This document shows positions 16,669 to 25,733 of a stretch of 64,000 bases of DNA, in pieces; positions within the stretch are counted from its first letter, which is position 1; each line of letters begins with the position of its first letter. Both the position numbers and the translations under genes were made by a program. The notes below the pieces were generated by a model that was not told the DNA's origin, did not search any database, and saw only the letters and a program-made list of their open reading frames with translations. Where the stretch lies: contig NZ_JAXOFX010000002.1 in NCBI RefSeq assembly GCF_034427655.1, positions 1 through 64,000 on the forward strand, written 5' to 3'. The stretch is from Robertmurraya_A mangrovi (GTDB lineage Bacteria; Bacillota; Bacilli; Bacillales; Cytobacillaceae).

Positions 16669-17442
16669 GTGGAATATTTGAAATGGTCCTATAAGGATTT
16701 GATAGCTACAATCACAATTGAACGTCCACCAGCGAATGCTTTATCAAATGGTTTACTGAGAGAAATTTCAGCTGTACTGGATGAGGTAGAGAATAACGAC
16801 GAAATTCGTGTTATATTAATTCATGGGGAAGGCCGATTCTTCTCTGCTGGAGCGGATATTAAGGAATTCACTACAGTACAATCGGATGAGGAATTCTCTA
16901 AACTTGGTGAATATGGTCAAAATCTTTTCGAAAGAATGGAAAAATTCCCAAAACCTATTATAGCAGCGATTCATGGTGCAGCACTTGGAGGCGGTTTAGA
17001 ATTAGCAATGGCTTGCCACTTCCGCTTAGTCACAGAAAGTGCTAAACTTGGATTACCAGAGCTTCAACTTGGATTAATTCCAGGCTTTGCTGGTACACAA
17101 CGCCTGCCTAAATATGTTGGTGTGGCTAGAGCAGCAGAAATGCTATTTACGAGCGACCCAATTTCAGGACTAGAAGCTGTTCAATACGGGTTAGCAAACC
17201 ACGCTTTCCCTGAAGAAGAACTTCTAGACAGAGCATATACAATGGCGGCAAAAATAGCGAAAAAGAGTCCTATTTCCATTAAGGCAACTATTGAGCTATT
17301 AAACTACTCTAAAAACGAAGAGTTCTATCAAGGTGTAAAAAGAGAAGCTCAACTTTTTGGAGAAGTATTTGGATCAAATGACGGCCAAGAAGGAATCTCT
17401 GCTTTTATCGAAAAAAGAGAGCCTAACTTTACTGGCAAGTAA
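16669..17442 (+). CDS. fadB: Enoyl-CoA hydratase
   Basis: Crotonase-fold enzyme that hydrates trans-2-enoyl-CoA in beta-oxidation. The 257-residue protein shows the oxyanion-hole segments FFSAGADIKEF (about 62-72) and HGAALGGGLELAMACHFRL (about 104-122), and the catalytic glutamate context LPELQLGLIPGFAGTQRLP (about 132-150). I chose GTG 16669 with TAGGAGGGA just upstream; the longer frame from 16591 would overlap fadR and places the ribosome-binding site inside the gene. Part of the fadR-fadB-etfBA group. Confidence 0.94.
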   Translation: MEYLKWSYKDLIATITIERPPANALSNGLLREISAVLDEVENNDEIRVILIHGEGRFFSAGADIKEFTTVQSDEEFSKLGEYGQNLFERMEKFPKPIIAAIHGAALGGGLELAMACHFRLVTESAKLGLPELQLGLIPGFAGTQRLPKYVGVARAAEMLFTSDPISGLEAVQYGLANHAFPEEELLDRAYTMAAKIAKKSPISIKATIELLNYSKNEEFYQGVKREAQLFGEVFGSNDGQEGISAFIEKREPNFTGK

Positions 17443-17463
17443 ATGATTAATCTACCTGAATTT

Positions 17464-17516
17464 AAAGAGAGCTTACAAAAAGTTCTATGTGGGCTTTCTT
17501 TAAAATAAATTTTTTT
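17464..17516 (+). terminator. Possible weak terminator between fadB and etfB
   Basis: TTTAAAGAGAGC (17461-17472) pairs with GCTTTCTTTAAA (17493-17504) with one G-T pair and a 20-base loop; a short T-run follows. The AT-rich stem suggests partial read-through. Confidence 0.4.
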
Positions 17517-17563
17517 AATCTTTCGAACTGAAGAAATGTTTGATTATTTAGGAGGGGAAATAC

Positions 17564-18337
17564 ATGAACATCTATGTTTTAATGAAAAGAACTTTCGATA
17601 CTGAAGAAAAAATCACTATTTCTGGCGGGAAAGTTAATGAAGACGGTGCAGAATTCATCATCAACCCTTACGACGAATATGCAATCGAAGAAGCAATCCA
17701 AGTTCGTGATGCACAAGGCGGAGAAGTAACTGTTATTTCTGTAGGTAACGAAGAAACAGAAAAACAACTTCGTACAGCATTAGCAATGGGTGCAGATAAA
17801 GCAGTATTAATTAACACAGAAGATGATCTTGATTATGCAGATCAATTCACTACAGCGAAAATTTTAGCTGAATACTTAAAAGATAAAGATGCTGATTTAA
17901 TTATTGGCGGTAACGTAGCAATCGACGGCGGTTCTGGTCAAGTTGGACCTCGCGTAGCTGAGCTATTAGATATCCCTTATGTGACTACTATTACAAAGCT
18001 TGAAATCAACGGAAGCACAGCAACAGTTGTTAGAGACGTAGAAGGCGATTCTGAAGTTATCGAAACTAGTCTACCTCTTTTAGTAACAGCTCAACAAGGT
18101 TTAAACGAGCCTCGCTATCCTTCTTTACCAGGGATCATGAAAGCGAAGAAAAAACCTCTTGATGAGTTAGAGCTAGATGATCTTGATCTTGAAGAAGATG
18201 ATGTTGAAGCAAAAACGAAAACAATCGAAATCTACTTACCACCTAAAAAAGAAGCTGGAAGAGTACTTGAAGGTGAATTAGCAGATCAAGTGAAGGAACT
18301 AGTAAATCTACTTTATACTGAAGCTAAAGTTGTTTAA
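17564..18337 (+). CDS. etfB: Electron transfer flavoprotein beta subunit
   Basis: EtfB forms a heterodimer with EtfA that takes electrons from acyl-CoA dehydrogenase. The 257-residue protein begins MNIYVLMKRTFDTEEKI, has the AMP-binding signature region GADKAVLIN and GGNVAIDGGSGQVGPRVAEL, and the recognition-loop sequence EPRYPSLPGIMKAKKKP (about 186-202) that contacts partner dehydrogenases. AGGAGGGG precedes ATG 17564. etfA follows after 109 bp without any visible terminator. Confidence 0.96.
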   Translation: MNIYVLMKRTFDTEEKITISGGKVNEDGAEFIINPYDEYAIEEAIQVRDAQGGEVTVISVGNEETEKQLRTALAMGADKAVLINTEDDLDYADQFTTAKILAEYLKDKDADLIIGGNVAIDGGSGQVGPRVAELLDIPYVTTITKLEINGSTATVVRDVEGDSEVIETSLPLLVTAQQGLNEPRYPSLPGIMKAKKKPLDELELDDLDLEEDDVEAKTKTIEIYLPPKKEAGRVLEGELADQVKELVNLLYTEAKVV

Positions 18338-18446
18338 TTTAAGAGTTTAGGATTTTAATAAAGACCTATTATCAAAAATTAATTGCACTCGGGGCAATAT
18401 CTTATGCGAATAGAGTCGTGAATAATTACGCAGGGGGTAAAACAAA

Positions 18447-19424
18447 ATGGCTAGAAAAGTATTAGTGTTAGGCGAAGTACGTGACGGTTCATTACGTAAT
18501 GTGTCTTTTGAAGCAATTGCTGCTGCAAAAACAGTTGCTGAAGGCGGCGAAGTTGTAGGTGTTTTACTTGGAGAAAGTGTAAGCGCTTTAGGAACTGAGC
18601 TAATTCAATTTGGTGCGGACCGTGTGGTTGTTGTTGAAGATGCAAAATTAAATCAATATACTTCTGATGGTTATGCTCAAGCATTAGTAGCTGTCATTGA
18701 TAGTGAGAGCCCAGAAGGATTAGTATTTGGTCACACTGCACTTGGTAAAGATCTATCTCCAAAAATTGCAGCTAAATTAAATTCTGGTTTAATTTCAGAT
18801 GCTACAGCTGTAGAAGAAGCTGGTGGAAACGTTGTGTTCACTAGACCAATCTACTCTGGTAAAGCTTTCGAAAAGAAAATTGTTACTGAAGGATTAATCT
18901 TTGCTACTGTACGTCCAAATAATATTGCTCCTTTAGCAAAAGATGAGTCAAGAACAGGCGATGTATCTTCATTATCAGTAGACATTAAAGATCTTCGTGC
19001 CATCATTAAAGAAGTAGTTCGTAAAGCTAGTGAAGGTGTAGACCTTTCTGAAGCGAAAGTTGTTATTGCTGGTGGCCGTGGTGTGAAGAGTGAAGAGGGC
19101 TTTGAACCATTAAAAGAGCTTGCTCAAGTACTTGGTGGTGCAGTTGGAGCTTCTCGTGGTGCATGTGACGCAGAATACTGTGACTACTCACTACAAATCG
19201 GTCAAACAGGTAAAGTTGTTACTCCAGACCTTTACATTGCTTGCGGTATTTCAGGAGCGATTCAGCATTTAGCTGGTATGTCAAACTCAAAAGTAATCGT
19301 AGCAATCAACAAAGACCCTGAAGCGAACATCTTTAAAGTAGCTGACTACGGTATCGTTGGTGACTTATTCGAAGTAGTTCCAATGTTAACGGAAGAATTT
19401 AAAAAATTAAAAGTTAATGCTTAA
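18447..19424 (+). CDS. etfA: Electron transfer flavoprotein alpha subunit
   Basis: FAD-carrying partner of EtfB. The 325-residue protein has an N-terminal alpha/beta domain and the C-terminal FAD domain with VVIAGGRGVKSEEGFEPLKELA (about 205-226), GGAVGASRGACDAEYCDYSLQIGQTGK (in separate motifs, about 230-256) and YIACGISGAIQHLAGM. The cysteines in DAEYCD are at the place where many homologues have other residues, so no inference is drawn. The gene ends at a strong terminator, closing the fatty-acid cluster. Confidence 0.96.
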   Translation: MARKVLVLGEVRDGSLRNVSFEAIAAAKTVAEGGEVVGVLLGESVSALGTELIQFGADRVVVVEDAKLNQYTSDGYAQALVAVIDSESPEGLVFGHTALGKDLSPKIAAKLNSGLISDATAVEEAGGNVVFTRPIYSGKAFEKKIVTEGLIFATVRPNNIAPLAKDESRTGDVSSLSVDIKDLRAIIKEVVRKASEGVDLSEAKVVIAGGRGVKSEEGFEPLKELAQVLGGAVGASRGACDAEYCDYSLQIGQTGKVVTPDLYIACGISGAIQHLAGMSNSKVIVAINKDPEANIFKVADYGIVGDLFEVVPMLTEEFKKLKVNA

Positions 19425-19430
19425 TTGATA

Positions 19431-19466
19431 ATAACGAGCGGTTTTGCTACCGCTCGTTATCTTTTT
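19431..19466 (+). terminator. Terminator after etfA
   Basis: ATAACGAGCGGT and ACCGCTCGTTAT form a perfect 12-bp stem with CTTTTT following. Confidence 0.92.
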
Positions 19467-19474
19467 GTTATGTA

Positions 19475-19596
19475 TGTCGAATAATGTTTATTTGTGTCGA
19501 ATAAACGATATATTGAGAAATTCGATGATATATTACTCAAATTCGATGATATATTTTAAAAAAAGATGATATATAAACCAAATCCGATGATATATG
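19475..19596. repeat. Degenerate array of 20-21-bp units (core CGATGATATAT) between etfA and trxA
   Basis: Cores CGATGATATAT or close variants start at 19523, 19544, 19564 and 19585, that is 21, 20 and 21 bp apart. The array begins with two TGTCGAAT units 20 bp apart (19475 and 19495) and a shortened CGATATAT at 19506. A lone CGATGATATAC occurs at 19776-19786. Spacers between cores are A-rich and unrelated. The same header and period recur at 55753-55992. No protein is encoded. The rest of the 400-base gap shows nothing clear apart from the trxA leader. Confidence 0.85.
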
Positions 19597-19828
19597 CAAA
19601 AGTGAATGTATCTATTGTAATGAGAAAAGGTCATAACTCTAGATTTCAGAGTAAATTATAAGTAAAGAGCAATATTTTTGTAAAAAAATCAGTCCTATGC
19701 TAATTTTTAAACGTATAGATATCTTATAAAAGGTAAAAATACGTTCGAAACATATTATTAGCATGATTTAACAATCGATGATATACTGACGTTAGATTTT
19801 TAGTAATTATTTAGGAGGCATGTGTATT

Positions 19829-20143
19829 ATGGCTATTACAAACGCTACTGATCAAACATTCTCAACTGAAACTGGTTCAGGTTTAGTTCTTGCAGACTTC
19901 TGGGCTCCATGGTGTGGTCCTTGTAAAATGATCGCTCCAGTTCTTGAAGAGTTAGATGGAGAAATGGGAGATAAAGTTAAAATCGTAAAAATCGATGTTG
20001 ACGAAAACCAAGAAACTGCTGCAAAATTTGGAGTTATGAGCATCCCAACTCTACTTGTAATGAAAGATGGAGAAGTGGTTGATAAAGTGGTAGGTTTCCA
20101 ACCTAAAGAAGCTTTAGCTGACCGTTTAAATTCTCACCTATAA
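19829..20143 (+). CDS. trxA: Thioredoxin
   Basis: Cytoplasmic disulfide reductase that recycles ribonucleotide reductase and other enzymes with thioredoxin reductase. The 104-residue protein has the WCGPC active site (Cys29, Cys32) in FWAPWCGPCKM and the cis-proline SIPTLLV. I chose ATG 19829 (AGGAGG ten bases upstream, MAITNATDQTFSTE matches other Bacillus TrxA); ATG 19820 is one base from the ribosome-binding site. A lone CGATGATATAC unit lies about 45 bases upstream, overlapping a plausible -10 (TATACT). Confidence 0.96.
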   Translation: MAITNATDQTFSTETGSGLVLADFWAPWCGPCKMIAPVLEELDGEMGDKVKIVKIDVDENQETAAKFGVMSIPTLLVMKDGEVVDKVVGFQPKEALADRLNSHL

Positions 20144-20163
20144 TAAATCACTCTATGATCTGA

Positions 20164-20199
20164 GAAAACCTCCCAACATTTGGTTGAGAGGTTTTTTTA
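20164..20199 (+). terminator. Terminator after trxA
   Basis: AAAACCTCCCAAC pairs with GGTTGAGAGGTTTT with one mismatch, followed by a T-run. Confidence 0.85.
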
Positions 20200-20408
20200 T
20201 TTTAAGAGTTCTTCCCTCTCAAATAAGCTCCCTAAATTGTTAGATGATTCTTGTTTTCAAAAGTAGGATGTTTAGATTAAAATAAACACTAGACTCTTGA
20301 TGGTAGATTTCAGATGGATTGATACCATTTTTATATAATAAAATGATTTAAAAAGTTTTTAGCCTGAAGATCAATATAGCAAAGGGTAACAGGGGGTGTA
20401 AAATACAC

Positions 20409-22181
20409 ATGAATGATACGATTAAAAATAAGTTAGCTTTTCTCCCTGATCAACCAGGGTGCTATTTAATGAAGGATAGACAAGGAACGATTATATATGT
20501 AGGGAAAGCAAAAGTGTTAAAGAATCGTGTGCGTTCCTATTTTACTGGCTCACATGATGGAAAAACGCAAAGATTAGTAAGTGAAATTGAGGATTTCGAG
20601 TATATTGTCACCTCTTCCAATATAGAAGCACTTATTCTTGAACTTAATCTTATTAAAAAACATGACCCGAAATATAATGTCATGTTGAAGGATGATAAGA
20701 CTTATCCGTTTATTAAGTTAACGGCAGAACGTCATCCTAGATTAATCACAACTCGTAAAGTAAAAAAAGATAAAGCGAAATATTTTGGTCCGTATCCAAA
20801 TGTTACCGCAGCAAATGAAACGAAAAAGTTACTAGACCGTATTTATCCGTTAAGAAAATGCTCTACTCTTCCAGACCGTGTTTGTCTTTATTATCATCTT
20901 GGTCAGTGTCTCGCTCCTTGTGTGAAAGAGGTGGAAGAAGCCACATATAAAGAAATGGTCGAAGAAATAACTAAATTTTTAAATGGCGGCTATAAAGAGA
21001 TAAAAAAAGAGCTTACGGAAAAAATGGGAAAAGCAGCAGAAGAATTAGATTTTGAACGCGCGAAAGAATATCGTGATAAAATTGCTCACATTGAAGCAAC
21101 GATGGAGAAGCAAAAAATGGCTACAACTGACTTTACTGACCGTGATGTATTCGGCTATGCGGTCGATAAAGGCTGGATGTGTGTCCAAGTCTTTTTCGTA
21201 AGGCAAGGTAAACTAATTGAACGCGATGTCTCCATGTTTCCTATATACGATGAGCCAGATGAAGAGTTTTTAACATTTCTCGGGCAATTTTATGAAAAAA
21301 CGAATCACTTTAAACCGAAGGAAATTCTACTTCCAGCAAATGTAGATGAATCTGTAGCAGAGGAATTTTTACAAGTAAAAGTGATAAAGCCTCAAAAGGG
21401 GAAAAAGAAAGATTTAGTAAGCTTAGCTGAAAAAAATGCTTCAATCGCCCTTAAAGAGAAATTCTCACTAGTTGAAAGAGACGAAGAACGTACGATTAAA
21501 GCTGTCGAGCAACTAGGGACACAGCTAGGAATCTATACACCCCATCGTATTGAAGCTTTCGATAACTCAAATATTCAAGGGACAGACCCTGTATCGGCAA
21601 TGGTTGTATTCATTGATGGGAAGCCCGCAAAAAGAGAATATCGAAAATATAAAATTAAATCAGTTAAAGGTCCTGATGATTATGAATCAATGCGCGAGGT
21701 TGTCAGAAGACGTTATTCTCGTGTTTTAAAGGAAGAGTTACCCATTCCCGATTTAATCATGATTGATGGGGGAAAAGGACATGTAGAAGCAGTGAGAGAT
21801 GTTCTTGAGAATGAGCTAGGTTTAGATATTCCATTATCAGGATTAGTAAAAGATGACAAGCACCGTACATCTCAGTTGTTATATGGAAATCCACTTGAGA
21901 TTATTCCTCTTGAGAGAAATAGTCAGGAATTTTATTTATTACAAAGAATTCAAGATGAAGTTCACCGCTTTGCGATTACGTTCCATCGACAGTTAAGAGG
22001 AAAAAATGCCTTTCAGTCCATATTGGATGACGTGGATGGAATCGGAGAAAAGCGTAAGAAACTTCTATTAAAACACTTTGGTTCAATTAAGAAAATGAAG
22101 GAAGCCAGTTTAGAAGCCTTAACTGACTTAGGTTTACCAAAAAATGTAGCTGAAGAACTATTAAGAAAATTACAAGAATAG
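20409..22181 (+). CDS. uvrC: UvrABC excinuclease subunit C
   Basis: Makes both incisions around bulky DNA lesions in nucleotide excision repair. The 590-residue protein has an N-terminal GIY-YIG nuclease (about 12-95, GCYLMKDRQGTIIYVGKAK), a cysteine-rich segment (RKCSTLPDRVCLYYHLGQC), a UVR domain for UvrB contact (about 200-235, DFERAKEYRDKIAHIE), the RNase H-like 5' nuclease domain (IEAFDNSNIQGTDPVSAMVV, LIMIDGGKGH) and C-terminal helix-hairpin-helix pairs (about 535-590). Length matches B. subtilis UvrC. AGGGGGTG precedes the start. Confidence 0.97.
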   Translation: MNDTIKNKLAFLPDQPGCYLMKDRQGTIIYVGKAKVLKNRVRSYFTGSHDGKTQRLVSEIEDFEYIVTSSNIEALILELNLIKKHDPKYNVMLKDDKTYPFIKLTAERHPRLITTRKVKKDKAKYFGPYPNVTAANETKKLLDRIYPLRKCSTLPDRVCLYYHLGQCLAPCVKEVEEATYKEMVEEITKFLNGGYKEIKKELTEKMGKAAEELDFERAKEYRDKIAHIEATMEKQKMATTDFTDRDVFGYAVDKGWMCVQVFFVRQGKLIERDVSMFPIYDEPDEEFLTFLGQFYEKTNHFKPKEILLPANVDESVAEEFLQVKVIKPQKGKKKDLVSLAEKNASIALKEKFSLVERDEERTIKAVEQLGTQLGIYTPHRIEAFDNSNIQGTDPVSAMVVFIDGKPAKREYRKYKIKSVKGPDDYESMREVVRRRYSRVLKEELPIPDLIMIDGGKGHVEAVRDVLENELGLDIPLSGLVKDDKHRTSQLLYGNPLEIIPLERNSQEFYLLQRIQDEVHRFAITFHRQLRGKNAFQSILDDVDGIGEKRKKLLLKHFGSIKKMKEASLEALTDLGLPKNVAEELLRKLQE

Positions 22182-22183
22182 CA

Positions 22184-22212
22184 TTGTCACTCGAAATAGG
22201 CTATGCTATAAT
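22184..22212 (+). promoter_or_regulatory. Sigma-A promoter of lysC
   Basis: TTGTCA (22184-22189), 17-bp spacer, TATAAT (22207-22212). It starts only 3 bases after the uvrC stop. Confidence 0.8.
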
Positions 22213-22243
22213 GAATGAAAATTTCATATTCACTTTTAAGTTA

Positions 22244-22496
22244 AAGTGAAGGTAGAGGTGCGAACACCAATAGTAATAGCTTGGAGAATGATGAGATTCT
22301 GCGAAGAGCTGTCAAAGGGGATGTTTGCCGAAGTGGAGATAGAACTCATATCTAACTCTGCTGGTTCTGCATTGAATAAATGTAGGATTGTCAAGACAAG
22401 GCCGTCTTGGAGAGCTATCTCACTGTGTGAACGTACTATTGTATTTTTTTACGTTTTTAAGCACAGCAATGAGATAATTCTCATTGCTTTTTTTGT
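22244..22496 (+). promoter_or_regulatory. Lysine riboswitch (L box) with terminator, upstream of lysC
   Basis: The aptamer begins GTGAAGGTAGAGGTGCGAAC (22246-22265), the hallmark of lysine riboswitches, and continues with GTCAAAGGGGATGTTTGCCGAAG, TCTGCTGGTTCTGCATTGAATAAA and a closing CTATCTCACTGTGTGAAC (about 22415-22432); these conserved pieces are spread over 180 bases. An intrinsic terminator follows: AGCAATGAGA and TCTCATTGCT with a T-run (22463-22492). Lysine binding should favour termination before lysC. Confidence 0.95.
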
Positions 22497-22674
22497 GTTC
22501 ATTTAAATTTTTTGTTCACGTTTGATATTAGTGCTTATTAGATTTAATTTGCTTGTTCATTTTGTAGGTCTTCTAAGGACACTATAAATATATAGCAACA
22601 AGTTGTTTATCAGGGTACAACGAACGCTACATAAAAGACGGCCAATCATGAGATTACAGAAAGAAGGGGAAACT

Positions 22675-23901
22675 GTGGGAATAATCGTCCAAAAATTTGG
22701 TGGAACATCAGTTGGAAGTGTAGAGAGAATTTTAAATGTAGCAGAAAGAGTAATCGAAGAAAAGAATAGAGGCAACAATGTTGTTGTCGTTGTATCAGCT
22801 ATGGGGAAAACAACGGATCAGCTAGTAAGCTTAGCAAAAGAAATTTCTTCTAGTCCAAACAAGCGTGAAATGGATATGCTTCTTACAACAGGGGAGCAAG
22901 TGACTATTTCTTTATTAGCAATGGCATTACTAGAAAAAGGCCATGATGCTGTTTCCTATACTGGCTGGCAAGCAGGGATTAAAACAGAATCGGTGCATGG
23001 AAATGCTCGAATTTTAGATATAGATCCTACTCGTGTTCAAAGCGAATTAAATCAAGGAAGAATTGTCATTGTTGCAGGATTCCAAGGACTTACAGAGAGC
23101 GCGAACATTTCCACTTTAGGGCGCGGAGGTTCTGATACTACCGCTGTCGCATTAGCAGCTGCTTTAAAAGCGGATAAATGTGATATTTACACCGATGTAA
23201 CAGGGGTTTACACGACTGATCCTAGATATGTGAAAACGGCAAGAAAGCTACTATCCGTTTCATATGATGAAATGCTAGAACTAGCGAATCTAGGTGCAGG
23301 TGTCCTACATCCAAGAGCCGTAGAATTTGCAAAGAACTATTCATTACCGCTTGAGGTTCGCTCAAGTATGGAGAGAGAAACGGGTACAATCATCGAGGAG
23401 GAAGTTAAAATGGAACAAAATTTAGTTGTCCGTGGAGTGGCATTTGAGGATGAAATTACAAGAGTAACGGTACTTGGATTGCCTCATTCATTAACAAGTC
23501 TTTCAACCATCTTTACCACTTTGGCTAAAAGCCATTTAAACGTAGATATTATTATTCAAAGCACGACGAATGAAAAAACAAATTTATCATTCTCTATCAA
23601 AAGTGAAGATTTAGAAGAAACTTTAGCTGTTCTAGAGAACAATAAAGAGAGTCTACAATACGAAGGCATTGAATCTGAATCTAACTTAGCAAAAGTATCA
23701 ATTGTCGGATCTGGAATGATATCCAATCCAGGAGTAGCAGCTGAAATGTTTGAAGTTTTAGCGAACAATGACATCCAAGTAAAAATGGTAAGTACTTCAG
23801 AAATTAAGGTCTCAACCGTTGTTGAAGAAAGCAAAATGCTTCAAGCAGTAGAAGCTCTTCATGAAGCATTCGAATTATCTGGAAAAGCGGTTCATTCTTA
23901 A
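22675..23901 (+). CDS. lysC: Lysine-sensitive aspartokinase (aspartokinase II, alpha and beta forms)
   Basis: Phosphorylates aspartate, first step to lysine, diaminopimelate and threonine. The 408-residue alpha form starts at GTG 22675 (AGAAGGGG upstream; the upstream in-frame extension lies in the leader) and has the kinase signature VQKFGGTSVGS (about 5-15), TTGEQVTISLLAMAL and GRGGSDTTAVALAAAL, then two ACT domains. GAGGAGG and ATG 23410 give an internal start at Met246, exactly where the B. subtilis beta subunit (ACT domains only) begins. Controlled by the lysine riboswitch. Confidence 0.96.
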   Translation: MGIIVQKFGGTSVGSVERILNVAERVIEEKNRGNNVVVVVSAMGKTTDQLVSLAKEISSSPNKREMDMLLTTGEQVTISLLAMALLEKGHDAVSYTGWQAGIKTESVHGNARILDIDPTRVQSELNQGRIVIVAGFQGLTESANISTLGRGGSDTTAVALAAALKADKCDIYTDVTGVYTTDPRYVKTARKLLSVSYDEMLELANLGAGVLHPRAVEFAKNYSLPLEVRSSMERETGTIIEEEVKMEQNLVVRGVAFEDEITRVTVLGLPHSLTSLSTIFTTLAKSHLNVDIIIQSTTNEKTNLSFSIKSEDLEETLAVLENNKESLQYEGIESESNLAKVSIVGSGMISNPGVAAEMFEVLANNDIQVKMVSTSEIKVSTVVEESKMLQAVEALHEAFELSGKAVHS

Positions 23902-23930
23902 AAAGTAATTATTCTACAAGGTACTTTTTT
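23899..23930 (+). terminator. Terminator after lysC
   Basis: AAAAAGTA and TACTTTTTT pair with additional weak inner pairing; the stem overlaps the stop codon. Confidence 0.6.
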
Positions 23931-23963
23931 GATGAAAATTGTTGTTTGTAAAAAATTTTGAAA

Positions 23964-24100
23964 CACTGAGTGGATTGTAGCGGAGGGCACTTGACTCCAG
24001 CAGGAAATAGAGGAAAGGTCGAGACCCCACAGACGGAACGTCGAGGAGGCTCGACTTCCTCCCTGCGGAAAGCAAGTGCCCGGAGCGGAAAGGAACGGAC
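23964..24100. repeat. Palindromic intergenic repeat, full copy, between lysC and yslB
   Basis: Full copy with CACTGAGTGG at the left end and AAAGGAACGGAC at the right end, GGGCACTTG/CAAGTGCCC arms, and inner GTCGAG...CTCGAC pairing. End sequences differ from the 3163 and 10797 copies (GGATTGTAGCGGA instead of TTGATTGGAGCGGA), so it belongs to a second subfamily shared with the scar at 36331. Confidence 0.85.
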
Positions 24101-24165
24101 AACATTCAGGGGGAAATTATAATAAGTTTGCTTTATTATAAATAATCAATTTTACTTTTAACCAA

Positions 24166-24205
24166 AACAAAAAGCTTTCAGTTATAAGTTGAAAGCTTTT
24201 TGTTC
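24166..24205. terminator. Terminator of yslB (bidirectional)
   Basis: CAAAAAGCTTTCA and TGAAAGCTTTTTG form a perfect 13-bp stem with an 8-base loop and A/T runs on both sides. Confidence 0.85.
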
Positions 24206-24214
24206 TTAATCAAA

Positions 24215-24652
24215 TTAACCTAAGTGATCCTTATTATCCCATTTAACTGTAAAAGTGACTTTTTTAGAACGCTTTTTTGGATGCTCATAAGCTTCTGAAA
24301 TAACATTGCGCTGCATTTCAATTTGCTGAGCCAAAAATCCAGCCTCCAATTGGAAATGAGCTTCTTGGTTTTCCTTAAGTCTACGCGTAATGTATTCACC
24401 AGTTAATTCACATTCTAATTCATTCTTTAATTCATTTTCGAATATAAGAGTTCCCCAGCCTGCTTTTTGGAAAAAATCAATAATTTGATCATGGGATTCT
24501 AAAGGGTATTTTCGCGCAAGGCTTTTACCAGCCCAATATAAAATAGATGAAGTATCTTTTCCAAGTATATCAGGAATGAGTACATCTCTTATCAGCTCAT
24601 ATCCAAATGCCGAAACAGTAGCAGTTGGTTCTTTTATTTCATTAGAGTTCAT
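24215..24652 (-). CDS. yslB: DUF2507 family protein YslB
   Basis: A 145-residue protein of the DUF2507 family, conserved between lysC/uvrC and sdhC in Bacillus; function not established (a V4R-like fold is suggested for related domains). Visible family features are FGYELIRDVLIPDILGKD near the start and ILYWAGKSLARKYPL, with EAGFLAQQIEMQ toward the C terminus. I chose ATG 24652 (GAGGGGAG upstream on the minus strand) over an in-frame start 30 codons earlier that would add a hydrophobic, unconserved stretch. Divergent from sdhC. Confidence 0.88.
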   Translation of the reverse strand: MNSNEIKEPTATVSAFGYELIRDVLIPDILGKDTSSILYWAGKSLARKYPLESHDQIIDFFQKAGWGTLIFENELKNELECELTGEYITRRLKENQEAHFQLEAGFLAQQIEMQRNVISEAYEHPKKRSKKVTFTVKWDNKDHLG

Positions 24653-24880
24653 ATGTAAAATAATCTCCCCTCTTTCTACTATTCTATTATATACAATTAA
24701 TAAATTTTTACGCATAGTAATGAGAAAAAAAGAGGCGGACAAACGATAGTAAAAATTGTTATTTCAATATACTTCAATTTGTGGTTTCATTAAGTAGAGC
24801 ACCATGTTGTTTACTTTTTTTGTAATATCAATATATCAAAAAAATTTAAATTTTATATAACATTTTATGTATCCGTTTTC

Positions 24881-24909
24881 TTGACGGTAAGTAATGTTGG
24901 GAGTAAAAT
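24881..24909 (+). promoter_or_regulatory. Sigma-A promoter of sdhCAB
   Basis: TTGACG (24881-24886), 17-bp spacer, TAAAAT (24904-24909), giving an untranslated leader of about 120 bases. The region 24653-24880 is AT-rich; I see nothing else in it. Confidence 0.65.
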
Positions 24910-25037
24910 GAACATGTCACATAATTGTAAGAAAATGTTGAACGTTTTTCTTAACTGATGAGTTAGTGTATCTTCTGTAATGGGTAATGGGGAGGAGAAC
25001 GAGCGCATCTGTTTTAATTTTTGAGGGGGGTAAATAT

Positions 25038-25646
<609 letters not shown>

Positions 25647-25733
25647 GAATGATAGAAATTAAGTTTTATAGATAAATATTTCTAGAAATGATCGGAAAAT
25701 TTGATGGACTAAGGATTAAAGGAGTGAGTCACG

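Noticed and set aside
18555..18575. cre-like sequence GTGTAAGCGCTTTA in etfA
   Set aside because: It fails the consensus at the first base and the late cytosine and lies within coding sequence.
19475..19501. Two Spo0A boxes (TGTCGAA) after etfA
   Set aside because: They lie downstream of a terminator and keep the 20-bp step of the repeat array, so they are better read as array units; direct Spo0A control has no promoter to act on here.
19475..19596. CRISPR array
   Set aside because: Cores are only about 11 bp, the period is 20-21 bp, spacers are too short, and no cas gene is present in the window.
22246..22506. Open frame over the lysC leader
   Set aside because: It coincides with the lysine riboswitch and its terminator; RNA structure explains the conservation.
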